Assembly (NCBI GenBank): GCA_963764465.1
Contig: CAVXSO010000003.1
Span: 193,941-257,940 of the forward strand
DNA length: 64,000 bases
Source: JAJXXT01 sp963764465
GTDB taxonomy: Bacteria; Pseudomonadota; Alphaproteobacteria; Acetobacterales; Acetobacteraceae
Direction: 5' to 3'
The notes below the pieces were generated by a model. That model saw nothing but the letters and a program-made list of their open reading frames with translations. It was not told the DNA's origin and made no database searches. The position numbers and the translations under genes are program-made. This document shows, one piece after another, positions 23,539-31,382 of this stretch; position 1 is the stretch's first letter; every line of letters starts with the position of its first letter.

Positions 23539-25326
23539 TCAGGCCGCGGCACCCTCCAGCAGGCCCTGGCGGCGCAGCAGCTCGCGGTAGGGGCCGGGGC
23601 GCTCGGCGAGCACGGCGGGCGGGCCATCATCCACCACGCGGCCGGCATCCATCACCACGATGCGGTCGAAGCTTCTGAGCGTGGAGAGACGATGCGCGAT
23701 CGCAATGACCGTGCGCCCGCGCATCAGCACGTCGAGTGCGGCCTGGATCGCCTGTTCGCTCTCGCTGTCGAGTGCGGAGGTCGCCTCGTCCAGCAGCAGG
23801 ATCGGCGCGTCCTTGAGCAGCGCGCGGGCGATCGCGAGCCGCTGGCGCTGGCCGCCGGAAAGCTTGGTGCCGCGGTCGCCCACCACGGTGTCGAAACCCT
23901 GGGGCAGCGCCTCGATGAAATCGCGGCAGCGCGCGGCCTCGGCGGCGGCGAGCACGTCGGCCTCCGTCGCGTCCGGGCGGGCGTAGCGGATGTTCTCCCG
24001 CACGGAGCGGTGGAACAGCGAGATATCCTGCGGCACGATGGCGATCCCGCTGCGCAGGCTGGCCTGGGTGATCGCGCGCAGGTCCTGCCCGTCGATGCGG
24101 ATGGCGCCGTCGTCCACGTCGTAGAAACGTTGCAGGAGAGCAATGACGGTGGACTTGCCCGCGCCCGAGGCGCCGACCAGGCCCACGCGCTGCCCCGCCT
24201 CGATGGCGAGGTCGAGCCCGTTCAGGATCGGCGCGCGGCCGGGATAGGCGAAATGGACACCCTCGAACGCCACGCGCCCGCCGGCGGGCGCCAGCGCGGG
24301 CGCGCCCGCCACGTCGGTCAGCGCGTGCGGGGCGCAGACGGCGGTGACGGCCTCCTCCAGCCGGGCCACGTTCTGGGTGAGATCGACCAGCGCCACCGCG
24401 AGGTCGCGCGTGCCGTGCAGGATGGTGAAGCCCATCGAGGTGATGAGCACCAGGTCGCCCGCGGTGCCGGTGCCGGCGCGCCACATCATGACACCCCAGA
24501 ACAGCAGGCCGGCGGTGATGCCCGCCGTCATCGCCGCGTGCAGCAGGCGCAGCTTTTCGAGGTACAGCAGGCTCCTGGTGCGGGCACCCATCTCGCGGCC
24601 CAGCTCCTCGCCCAGCCGCGTGTGCTCGCGCAGCGTCGCACCGAAGGCGCGCACCACGTGCATGTTGCCGATCACGTCCACCAGCTCGCCATCCACGCGC
24701 GCGGCGGCCTCGGCGTAGGCGCGGTGGATGGGCGTGCCGCGCCGGGCAAGCCGGTAGATGACCAGCGCCATGGCGAGCGCCAGCCCCGCCAGCACGGCCG
24801 CCATCAGCGGGTTGATGGTGCCGAGGAACAGGATCGCGATCACCACCGCGAGGCAGGGCGGCAGCACGTTCCAGGTGAGCGTGTTCTCCGTGAGGTAGAT
24901 CGCGTTGGCGGTGGCGGAGATGCGCCCGCCCAGCGTGCCCGGCAGCCGGTCCGCGAAGTAGGAGGGGGCGTGGCCGGCGAGGTGCAGGAAGAGGTCGCTC
25001 CGCACATCGCCCGTCACGCGCGTGAAGGTGCGCGCCGCCACCCAGCCGGAAACGCGCCAGGAAAAATTATCCGCCGCGATCAGCACGCAGAGGATGATGA
25101 GCGGCCGCCAGATCGCGTCCCCCGCCGCCGCCGGGCCGCGCGCCACCACGTCGATCAGCCCCTTGAGCGCGTACTGGGAGGAGGTGGCGAAGGTCACGGC
25201 GAGCACGACGAAACCGATGATCACGGCGTGCGCGGCCGCATGCAGCCGCACGTAGCGCAGCAGGAAGGCGATCGGCCGGCCCTGGTAGCGGGTCATCTGA
25301 TTTGGCAAGGAAGGGGGTGCCGTCAT
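23539..25326 (-). CDS. ABC exporter, fused permease and ATPase (MsbA/ATM type)
   Basis: A half-transporter of about 595 aa: an N-terminal six-span membrane domain followed by a nucleotide-binding domain. Walker A GASGAGKST lies at about residue 385, signature LSGGQRQRLAIARALL near 485, and Walker B ILLLDEATSALDSESEQ just after; the His switch is AIAHRLSTLR. It should work as a homodimer exporting lipids, drugs or peptides. The start is uncertain: ATG 25326 (MTAPPSLPNQ) and ATG 25296 (MTRYQGRP) are both possible and neither has a clear ribosome site. Confidence 0.9.
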   Translation of the reverse strand: MTAPPSLPNQMTRYQGRPIAFLLRYVRLHAAAHAVIIGFVVLAVTFATSSQYALKGLIDVVARGPAAAGDAIWRPLIILCVLIAADNFSWRVSGWVAARTFTRVTGDVRSDLFLHLAGHAPSYFADRLPGTLGGRISATANAIYLTENTLTWNVLPPCLAVVIAILFLGTINPLMAAVLAGLALAMALVIYRLARRGTPIHRAYAEAAARVDGELVDVIGNMHVVRAFGATLREHTRLGEELGREMGARTRSLLYLEKLRLLHAAMTAGITAGLLFWGVMMWRAGTGTAGDLVLITSMGFTILHGTRDLAVALVDLTQNVARLEEAVTAVCAPHALTDVAGAPALAPAGGRVAFEGVHFAYPGRAPILNGLDLAIEAGQRVGLVGASGAGKSTVIALLQRFYDVDDGAIRIDGQDLRAITQASLRSGIAIVPQDISLFHRSVRENIRYARPDATEADVLAAAEAARCRDFIEALPQGFDTVVGDRGTKLSGGQRQRLAIARALLKDAPILLLDEATSALDSESEQAIQAALDVLMRGRTVIAIAHRLSTLRSFDRIVVMDAGRVVDDGPPAVLAERPGPYRELLRRQGLLEGAAA

Positions 25327-25427
25327 GATGCGGCAGAGACTACCCCAATACGGCGGATTTCGGGCTGGATTCCGCCACATTGGGCCCCTAACCGCCCGCC
25401 GCCACGCCTTTCCCCACGGAGCCACGC

Positions 25428-26513
25428 ATGCGCATCGCCCAGATCGCCCCGCTTTTCGAGGCCGTCCCCCCCAAGCTCTATGGCGGCTCCGAGCGGGTGG
25501 TCTCGGCGCTGACCGAGGAGCTGGTGGCGATGGGCCATGACGTGACGCTGTTCGCCAGCGGCGATTCCATCACCGCCGCGAAGCTCGACCCGCCCTGGCC
25601 CGAGGCGCTGCGGCTCGACCCCGAGATCCGCGACTGGGTGGCGACGTACCACCTGATGATGGAATACGTGTTCCGCCGCGCGCACCTGTTCGACGTGCTG
25701 CATTTCCACGTCGATTATTTCCCCAGCGCGCTGTTCTCCCGCCAGCCGGTTCCCTTTCTGTCCACCATGCACGGCAGGCTCGATCTCAAGGAGTTCGCGG
25801 CCGTCTACCGCATGTTCCCGGACGTGCCGATGGTTTCGATCTCGGACAATCAGAGGAAGCCCATCCCGGACCTCAACTGGGTCGCGACCGTGCTGCACGG
25901 GCTCTCGCCCACGCTGCTCCACCCGGTGCCGGCGAGCCAGGAATACTTCGCCTTCCTCGGCCGCATCTCGCCGGAGAAGGGGATCGAGCGGGCGATCCGC
26001 ATCGCGGGTGCGTGCGGCGTGCAGCTCAAGGTCGCGGCGAAGGTGGACCGCGCGGACGACGAATACTTCAAGGCGAGCGTGGAGCCGCTGATCCGCGAGG
26101 CCGGGGCGAACGTCGATTTCATCGGCGAGATCAACGACGCGCAGAAGCCCGCCTTCCTCTCCGGCGCCAAGGCGCTGATGTTCGCGATCGACTGGCCGGA
26201 ACCGTTCGGCCTGGTGATGATCGAGGCGATGGCCTGCGGCTGCCCCGTCATCGCCTTCCGCCGCGGCTCGGTGCCGGAGGTGATGGAGGACGGGCTCACC
26301 GGCTTCGTGGTGGAGAACGTGGAGGAGGCGATCGCCGCCTGCGGGCGCCTGCACGAGCTCGACCGCGCGCGCGTGCGCAGGCGCTTCGAGGAGCGCTGGA
26401 CCAGCCGGCGCATGGCCGAGGATTACGTGCGCGTGTACGAGACGCTGATCGCGGCCAGGCGCGGCACCCAGGCGCCGCGCGCGCCGCTGGACCGGGAATC
26501 GGATCAGGGCTGA
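25428..26513 (+). CDS. Family 4 glycosyltransferase
   Basis: A 361-aa GT-B enzyme. The N-terminal domain begins MRIAQIAPLFEAVPPKLYGG, with the glycine-rich acceptor loop YGGSERVVSALTEEL. The C-terminal donor domain has FLGRISPEKGIERAIRIA and the E-x7-E motif EPFGLVMIEAMACGCPVIAF. It would transfer a sugar from a nucleotide-sugar donor with retention of configuration. No other polysaccharide genes are adjacent. It is followed 31 bp later by a TPR lipoprotein gene on the same strand. Confidence 0.9.
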   Translation: MRIAQIAPLFEAVPPKLYGGSERVVSALTEELVAMGHDVTLFASGDSITAAKLDPPWPEALRLDPEIRDWVATYHLMMEYVFRRAHLFDVLHFHVDYFPSALFSRQPVPFLSTMHGRLDLKEFAAVYRMFPDVPMVSISDNQRKPIPDLNWVATVLHGLSPTLLHPVPASQEYFAFLGRISPEKGIERAIRIAGACGVQLKVAAKVDRADDEYFKASVEPLIREAGANVDFIGEINDAQKPAFLSGAKALMFAIDWPEPFGLVMIEAMACGCPVIAFRRGSVPEVMEDGLTGFVVENVEEAIAACGRLHELDRARVRRRFEERWTSRRMAEDYVRVYETLIAARRGTQAPRAPLDRESDQG

Positions 26514-26544
26514 TAGCATTCTCCGATTGCGGAGGAGGTTTCCC

Positions 26545-27438
26545 ATGCGATTCGCAGGCGGGACGCTATCGTATGCGGCGCTACGGGGTGGGGCGTTGCG
26601 GGGTGGGGCCATGGCGCTGCTGCTGGCGCTGGGCGCGTGCACCGCGGACCGGCAGATCGCGGCGGCGCAGTTCAATGGCCGCCAGGCGATGGAGGCGGGC
26701 CATCCCTCGGAAGCGGCGCGGCAGTACGGCGCGGCGCTGGCACGCGCGCGGGCGATCGACAACGGCGATGCCATCGCGACCGCGGGCACCAACCTCGCCA
26801 TCGCCGAACTGGCGGACAACAAGCCGAGCCAGGCGCTGGCGGACGCGCGCGCGCTGCAGGCGGAGCTGGCGAAGCGCGGCCGCAAGGGACCGCCGACGCT
26901 CGGCCTGGTGATCGCGACCTCGCTCTATCGGCTGGGCCGGCTGCGCGAGGCGGAGGAGGCGGCGACGCCGGTTGCGGCGCTCCCCAACCAGGCGGTGGCG
27001 CTGCGCGCGCGCTTCCTGCTGGGGCTGATCGCGGCCGAGCAGCACGACACGGCCGGCGTGCTCGCGGCCTCCCTCGTGCTCGCGGGCAGCGGGGATGCGT
27101 ACTCGGTCGCGGACGCGACGGAGCTCAAGGCGCGGCTGGACCTGGCGCGCGGGGAGCATCGGCCGGCGCAGAACCTGGCGATGCAGGCGGTGAAGCTGCG
27201 CACGGAGCTGAAGGACGACCGCGGCGTCGCGCGCTGCGAGGCGCTGGCGGCGGACGCGGCGCTGGCCGGCAACGCGCGGGCGGAGGCGGCGGGGCTCTAC
27301 CTGCGCGCGGGCCAGCAGGCGGCGGCGATCGGCGACACGCCCGAGGCGCGCCAGTGGCTGGCGAAGGCGAAATCCCTCACGCGCGATCCGCATGTTGCCT
27401 CCGTGGCGGCGCAGGCGCTGGCGAGCCTCGGGAGCTGA
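26545..27438 (+). CDS. Lipoprotein with TPR-like helical repeats
   Basis: A 297-aa exported lipoprotein. The ATG at 26545 has GGAGGAGG (26531-26538) 6 nt upstream. The signal peptide ends in the lipobox ALGAC (about residue 32); the mature part is a run of Ala-rich helical hairpins resembling tetratricopeptide repeats (RQYGAALARARAIDNGDAIA and similar). It is probably an outer-membrane-anchored scaffold; partners are unknown. A 15-bp unit duplicated in frame (26579-26608) repeats ALRGG within the signal peptide. Confidence 0.75.
   Translation: MRFAGGTLSYAALRGGALRGGAMALLLALGACTADRQIAAAQFNGRQAMEAGHPSEAARQYGAALARARAIDNGDAIATAGTNLAIAELADNKPSQALADARALQAELAKRGRKGPPTLGLVIATSLYRLGRLREAEEAATPVAALPNQAVALRARFLLGLIAAEQHDTAGVLAASLVLAGSGDAYSVADATELKARLDLARGEHRPAQNLAMQAVKLRTELKDDRGVARCEALAADAALAGNARAEAAGLYLRAGQQAAAIGDTPEARQWLAKAKSLTRDPHVASVAAQALASLGS
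26579..26608 (+). repeat. 15-bp in-frame duplication in lipoprotein signal peptide
   Basis: CGCTACGGGGTGGGG (26579-26593) is followed directly by CGTTGCGGGGTGGGG (26594-26608), two mismatches apart. It encodes an ALRGG pentapeptide twice just before the hydrophobic core of the signal peptide. Confidence 0.75.
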
Positions 27439-27559
27439 GGGGCGACCGGGCCTGCCGTGCGCGATGGCTTGCCGGGCGGAGCGGGACGGCTGGAAGTGCT
27501 ACATCGTATTATGTTGATTATAAAATAATCTACCGTGTGTATCGCCCGATACTCTTGAC

Positions 27560-27934
27560 TTATGCATCTCCGCGACGGGACGGCACAGCCCGTTTTCGCT
27601 TCCGCACGACGCGTCGTGCTGCCCCCAGCGCGGCACGCGCCCATTCGAGAAATTCATCGGGATCATCGAACAGGCGATCCGGTGCGCGCCAGAACGACAG
27701 GTCGATAAGTTCACCCTTCTTCGCGTAGTTCAAAGGTGGAGACGAACGCGCCTCCTCGAAGGCCGAGCGGTTATCGTCATCGACGCGAAAATACAGGGAG
27801 TTGGCTGTGACCATCCCAAGCATCACGCCATCACAGAATACACCCGTCTTGCCGAACATGCGCCGGGTCGTCACCCTACCAAGGGGTGCTAGAAGTTCGG
27901 ACAGGAACTCGGCATATTCTCGGCTCGCAACCAT
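27560..27934 (-). CDS. TfoX/Sxy N-terminal domain protein
   Basis: A 124-aa protein matching the TfoX N-terminal domain over its length: EFLSELLAPLGRVTTRRMFG, GVFCDGVMLGMVTANSLYFR, VDDDNRSAFEEARS and LSFWRAPDRLFDDPDEFLEW. Full-length Sxy/TfoX regulates competence in gammaproteobacteria; short alphaproteobacterial forms have no known role. I start it at ATG 27934; an in-frame GTG at 27955 would overlap the upstream region of the divergent gene. G+C is lower here than in neighbouring genes, hinting at transfer. About 120 bp of AT-rich spacer lies beyond its stop. Confidence 0.85.
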   Translation of the reverse strand: MVASREYAEFLSELLAPLGRVTTRRMFGKTGVFCDGVMLGMVTANSLYFRVDDDNRSAFEEARSSPPLNYAKKGELIDLSFWRAPDRLFDDPDEFLEWARAALGAARRVVRKRKRAVPSRRGDA

Positions 27935-27957
27935 ACCAAAACTCAGATGCCCCACCC

Positions 27958-28581
27958 ATGACTGTCAAAATCGAAACCTATTACGACTTCAGGTCGCCCT
28001 ATGCCTACTTTGCCGACTATCGGGTCCGCAAAGGCAGCCTCGGCTTCTCTGCCGCAGTCGAGTGGGTCGGCCGTCCGATTTTCATCGACGTGATCCTCAA
28101 CTTGCAAGGCGGGCGCGAGCCGTGGGCGTCGTTCGTCGATACGCTCATACCGCCGAAGCGGGCTTATCTGATGGCCGACATCCGTCGCATGGCGGAGTTT
28201 TATGGCGCTCCTTACAAGCCGTCATGGAAGTGGCCAACCCGGCCAAACCAAGTCCCGGCGCTGTGCATCGCATCCTTGCTACCAGAACAGGCAGAGGGCG
28301 CTTTCCGGGCCACTATCTTCGACGGCCTATGGCACGAACAACACGATATCGCTGATCCCGCGTTCCTGCGCGACGCCGTGTCGCGCGCTGGCGGTAATCC
28401 GGCAATAGTGGATCAGGCCAGCGATCCGGGCGTCCATGAAGCTCTGACAAGAAGGACAGCAGAAGCCTACGCGAAGGGAGTGTTTGGCGCGCCCACGTTC
28501 GTCTGGAATGGCGAAATCTTCTTCGGGGCGGATCGCCTTGAAGTCCTGGCTTGGAAGGTGAATCGCGCAGCGGAACAGTGA
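27958..28581 (+). CDS. DsbA-family 2-hydroxychromene-2-carboxylate isomerase-like protein
   Basis: A 207-aa thioredoxin-fold protein of the HCCA isomerase group. It begins MTVKIETYYDFRSPYAYFAD, where Ser replaces the Dsb cysteines, and ends with the family's GVFGAPTFVWNGEIFFGADR. Such enzymes use glutathione in naphthalene-type aromatic breakdown, and many homologues have other or unknown substrates. No naphthalene genes are nearby. It diverges from the TfoX gene, with starts 24 bp apart, and shares its lower G+C. Confidence 0.88.
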   Translation: MTVKIETYYDFRSPYAYFADYRVRKGSLGFSAAVEWVGRPIFIDVILNLQGGREPWASFVDTLIPPKRAYLMADIRRMAEFYGAPYKPSWKWPTRPNQVPALCIASLLPEQAEGAFRATIFDGLWHEQHDIADPAFLRDAVSRAGGNPAIVDQASDPGVHEALTRRTAEAYAKGVFGAPTFVWNGEIFFGADRLEVLAWKVNRAAEQ

Positions 28582-28809
28582 ATTCTCTTTGGTGCAGAAT
28601 TCCTCGGCTCCGGGCCACCTGGATTTCGCCTCGCCGGTGATCGCGGCGCGCGATTCGCGGCATCTGATTCGCGGCGTCTGATTCGCCATGCCGGGTTGGC
28701 GCGGTTCGATTCGCCGGTTCAATTCGCCGGCTGGTCGGGGGGCGCTTTCGTTTTGCGGTGCGCGTGCTATGGTATCGCTACCATCGCCACGGCAAACGAA
28801 GGAAAAACC
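28582..28809. promoter_or_regulatory. Upstream region of the DapA-family gene with 14-bp periodic motifs
   Basis: A 228-bp gap. From 28652 to 28727 the heptamer GATTCGC recurs at 28652, 28666, 28680 and 28708, with AATTCGC at 28721, so the spacing is about 14 bp with one degenerate unit near 28694. The rest holds no gene I can support. The array may be a multi-site operator or just slipped-strand repeats. Confidence 0.55.
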
Positions 28810-29727
28810 ATGGCCCGATCGCACGACGCCGTCCGCGCGGCACTCGCCGGCATCTCCGGCATTCTCGTCACCCCGTTCGACGCGGCGGACAGGCTGGCGC
28901 CCGCGCGCCTGAGGCCCATCGTGGACCGCGCCATCGGCGCCGGGGTGCAGGTGCTGGTCGCCAACGGCAACACCTCCGAGTTCTACGCGCTGACCACGGC
29001 GGAGGCCGAGACCATGGTGCACGAGGCGGCCGGGCAGGTGGGCGGGCGCGTGCCGTTGCTCGCCGGCGTCGGCCGCGCGCTGCCGGACGCGCTGGCGCTG
29101 GCCCGCGCCGCGGCGAAGGCGGGGGCGGACGCGCTGATGGTGCACCAGCCGCCGGACCCGTTCGTCGCCCCGCGCGGCGTGGTGGAATACGTGCGCCGCA
29201 TCGCCGAGGCGGGGGGCGGGCTGCCCATCGTGCTCTATCTCCGCCACGACGGCATCGGGCTCGACGCGATCGAGGCGCTGTGCCGGCTGCCGGGCGTGAT
29301 CGGCGTGAAATGGGCGAGCCAGACGCCGATGCGCCTCGCCGCCGCGATCCGCCGCGCGCCGGATATCGCCTGGGTCGCGGGCCTGGCCGAGACCTGGGCG
29401 CCGCCGCTCTATGCCGTGGGCGCGCGCGGCTTCACCTCCGGCCTCATCAATGTCTGGCCGGAACATTCCGTGGCGATCCACGCCGCACTCGACCGTGGCG
29501 ACTACGCGGCCGCGATGACGCTCATCGAGAAAATGTCCGCGTTCGAGGAACTGCGCGCGGAGGAGGGCAACGGCACCAATGTCTCGGTGGTGAAGGCCGC
29601 ACTGGCGCTGGCCGGCCATGATTGCGGGCACGTGCGCGCGCCGGGCGCCTGGCCGCTCACCAGGGCGCAGCAGGAAAAGCTCGCGGCCCTGCTGGCGGGG
29701 TGGAAGCTCACCCGGCTCGCTGCCTGA
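28810..29727 (+). CDS. DapA-family aldolase/dehydratase (DHDPS-like)
   Basis: A 305-aa TIM-barrel class I lyase. It starts at ATG 28810 after AAGGA. The family pattern is ILVTPFDAADRLAP at the N-terminus, VLVANGNTSEFYALTTAE at the phosphate/substrate loop, catalytic Tyr in PIVLYLRHDG and Schiff-base Lys in GVIGVKWAS. Relatives include 4-hydroxy-tetrahydrodipicolinate synthase and 5-dehydro-4-deoxyglucarate dehydratase. The unusual YLRHDG in place of YNIP argues against true DapA; a sugar-acid or hydroxy-oxo-acid substrate seems more likely. Confidence 0.85.
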   Translation: MARSHDAVRAALAGISGILVTPFDAADRLAPARLRPIVDRAIGAGVQVLVANGNTSEFYALTTAEAETMVHEAAGQVGGRVPLLAGVGRALPDALALARAAAKAGADALMVHQPPDPFVAPRGVVEYVRRIAEAGGGLPIVLYLRHDGIGLDAIEALCRLPGVIGVKWASQTPMRLAAAIRRAPDIAWVAGLAETWAPPLYAVGARGFTSGLINVWPEHSVAIHAALDRGDYAAAMTLIEKMSAFEELRAEEGNGTNVSVVKAALALAGHDCGHVRAPGAWPLTRAQQEKLAALLAGWKLTRLAA

Positions 29728-29730
29728 CGG

Positions 29731-29752
29731 GGGGCGGCCTGCGGGCCGCCCC
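29731..29752 (+). terminator. Hairpin after DapA-family gene
   Basis: A perfect 9-bp stem, GGGGCGGCC (29731-29739) and GGCCGCCCC (29744-29752), with a TGCG loop, starts 4 nt after the stop. No U-tract follows, so termination may need Rho or the stem may protect the 3' end. Confidence 0.5.
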
Positions 29753-29909
29753 AGCCTGCCGGCCGAAGCAACGTCCGAGAAACCGAGCCGGTAAGTCGTG
29801 GCGACGCGCCGGCCGCGGGCCCGCGCGCTTCCTCCCCCGTGCCCGGTGCCAAGGCGCGGACGGAGGCGGCCAGAAAGATCGCGGCATCGGGAGGGCGGTG
29901 TCCCGACGG

Positions 29910-29938
29910 TTGATTCTTGTTAACCAAAAATATATGCT
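29910..29938 (+). promoter_or_regulatory. Candidate sigma-70 promoter of the PEP-CTERM gene
   Basis: TTGATT (29910-29915), a 17-bp AT-rich spacer, then TATGCT (29933-29938). It lies about 75 bp before the likely GTG start in a locally AT-rich stretch, unlike the surrounding DNA. The rest of the 29753-30013 gap shows no gene. Confidence 0.5.
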
Positions 29939-30013
29939 GTTTCACGTGTGAGGGAGTTTTTTGGCCAGTTGCGGGCCGATACTCGATCTCGCCGCTCATT
30001 GGGGGTCAAATTC

Positions 30014-30700
30014 GTGTCAAAAAATATAAAATATGCCTCAATCTTTGCTGGCGCGCTCGCCACTGTGCTGGCATGCGGCCAGCAGGCAAGGGCGACCTCC
30101 ACCTACGTGGACTTCTATGCCCCGGGGATCAGCGGCTCGCTGACGCTCACCTATGGCGCGGCGACGGACGCGAACTATTCCAACGCCTTCGAGATCACGG
30201 GCATCTCCGGCACGTTCACCGACACGAATAACGGCCTCAATATTGTCAACGCGGCGGTCTCGACACTGCAGAGCATCAACAACGCGACGCCCGAGCTCAC
30301 CAATCTTCTGGCCCCGCACGATTTCAGCCGCTTTGCCGTCGCCACTGGCCTGTCGCCGCAAAGCAACGGGTATCTGACCTACGACAATCTCTACTGGCCG
30401 GGCGGCTCCCCGCAAACCGCCAGCGATTATGCGCCGCATGGCGGATTGCTGGACATCTACGGGCTGATGTTCCAGCTCCCCAACGGCGACGTGGTCGACC
30501 TCTGGAGCGGCGGCACCCCCCAGGGCGGCCTCGTGGCGCCGTACGGTATTGCCGTCGCGACCAGCCGGCAGGCGCTCGATTACAATTTCAACGGCGTACG
30601 CGTTCCGGAGCCGGGTTCGTTCGCGGTGCTGGGCGCCGGGCTACTGGCGCTGGCTGGCGTCAGCCTGCGCTCGCGGCGGCGGTCCGCGCCGGGCGCCTGA
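30014..30700 (+). CDS. PEP-CTERM sorting domain protein
   Basis: A 228-aa exported protein. The signal peptide (KYASIFAGALATVLACGQQARA in essence) follows GTG 30014; an earlier in-frame GTG at 29948 would add 22 residues with no signal character. The C-terminus shows the sorting signal: VPEPGSF, a hydrophobic stretch AVLGAGLLALAGVSL, and an Arg-rich tail RSRRR. Such proteins are processed by an exosortase and delivered to the surface, often with exopolysaccharide. The middle is Ser/Thr/Asn-rich with no recognised enzyme domain. No exosortase gene is in the window. Confidence 0.88.
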   Translation: MSKNIKYASIFAGALATVLACGQQARATSTYVDFYAPGISGSLTLTYGAATDANYSNAFEITGISGTFTDTNNGLNIVNAAVSTLQSINNATPELTNLLAPHDFSRFAVATGLSPQSNGYLTYDNLYWPGGSPQTASDYAPHGGLLDIYGLMFQLPNGDVVDLWSGGTPQGGLVAPYGIAVATSRQALDYNFNGVRVPEPGSFAVLGAGLLALAGVSLRSRRRSAPGA

Positions 30701-30730
30701 AGCCGTAACATAACACCACGCCTCGGTCGG

Positions 30731-30766
30731 GGCATCGGTCGGGCTGATGGCAGCCTGACCGATGCC
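30731..30766. terminator. Bidirectional terminator between PEP-CTERM gene and grxD
   Basis: A long hairpin in the gap between convergent genes: GGCATCGGTC (30731-30740) pairs perfectly with GACCGATGCC (30757-30766), then a G-T wobble and GGCTG/CAGCC around an ATGG loop, giving a 16-bp stem. Its symmetry suits both directions. Confidence 0.75.
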
Positions 30767-30788
30767 GCGCGAGAGAAGGCAGGTGCGA

Positions 30789-31124
30789 TCAGGCCGAGGC
30801 TTCGGTCTTGATGCCCTTCTCGGCGAGCATGCTCGCCAGCTCGCCGGACTGGAACATCTCCGTCACGATGTCGCAGCCGCCGACGAACTCGCCCTTCACG
30901 TAGAGCTGCGGGATGGTCGGCCAGTTGGAGAAGTGCTTGATGCCATCGCGCAACTCCGCGTCCTCCAGCACGTTCGCCGTGGTGAAGGGCACGCCCAGGT
31001 GCGAGAGGATCTGCACCACCCGGGCGGAGAAGCCGCACTGCGGGAACATCGCCGTGCCCTTCATGTAGAGCATCACCGGGTTCCCGGTGATCTCGGACTG
31101 GATGCGTTCCGCGATATTGGCCAT
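30789..31124 (-). CDS. grxD: Monothiol glutaredoxin Grx4
   Basis: A 111-aa CGFS-type glutaredoxin with the active-site Cys30 in MKGTAMFPQCGFS and the downstream WPTIPQLYVKGEFVGGCDIV glutathione-binding segment. Grx4 proteins bind a shared [2Fe-2S] cluster, usually with BolA, and act in iron-sulfur trafficking and iron sensing. It is the last gene of the operon and lies 23 bp after bolA, its known partner. Confidence 0.95.
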   Translation of the reverse strand: MANIAERIQSEITGNPVMLYMKGTAMFPQCGFSARVVQILSHLGVPFTTANVLEDAELRDGIKHFSNWPTIPQLYVKGEFVGGCDIVTEMFQSGELASMLAEKGIKTEASA

Positions 31125-31147
31125 GAGCGGGTTTCCTGGGAGAGGGG

Positions 31148-31378
31148 TTAGGGAGCGGAGGTCTGGAGTGCCAGCGCGTGCAGTTCGCCGCCCATGCGGC
31201 CGCGCAGGGCCGCATAGACGATCTGGTGCTGGCGCACGCGGCTGAGCCCACGAAAGGATTCCGCCACCACGGTCGCCGCGTAGTGGTCGCCGTCGCCGGC
31301 GAGGTCCTCGATGGTGACGACGGCATCGGGGACGGCCGCCTTGATCAGCGCCTCGATCTCGCTTGCCGGCATCGCCAC
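31148..31378 (-). CDS. bolA: BolA family protein
   Basis: A 76-aa BolA-fold protein: DGDHYAATVVAESFRGLSRV carries the conserved His and FRG motif, followed by RVRQHQIVYAALRGRMGGEL. BolA proteins pair with monothiol glutaredoxins to hold [2Fe-2S] clusters. It starts 4 bp after the purL stop and precedes grxD, the usual alphaproteobacterial order, so it is presumably cotranscribed with purine genes. Confidence 0.93.
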   Translation of the reverse strand: MAMPASEIEALIKAAVPDAVVTIEDLAGDGDHYAATVVAESFRGLSRVRQHQIVYAALRGRMGGELHALALQTSAP

Positions 31379-31382
31379 CTGG

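Noticed and set aside
28700..28735. GGTTCGATTCGCC resembles a tRNA T-arm
   Set aside because: No acceptor, D or anticodon arm can be built around it; it is part of the 14-bp periodic motif.
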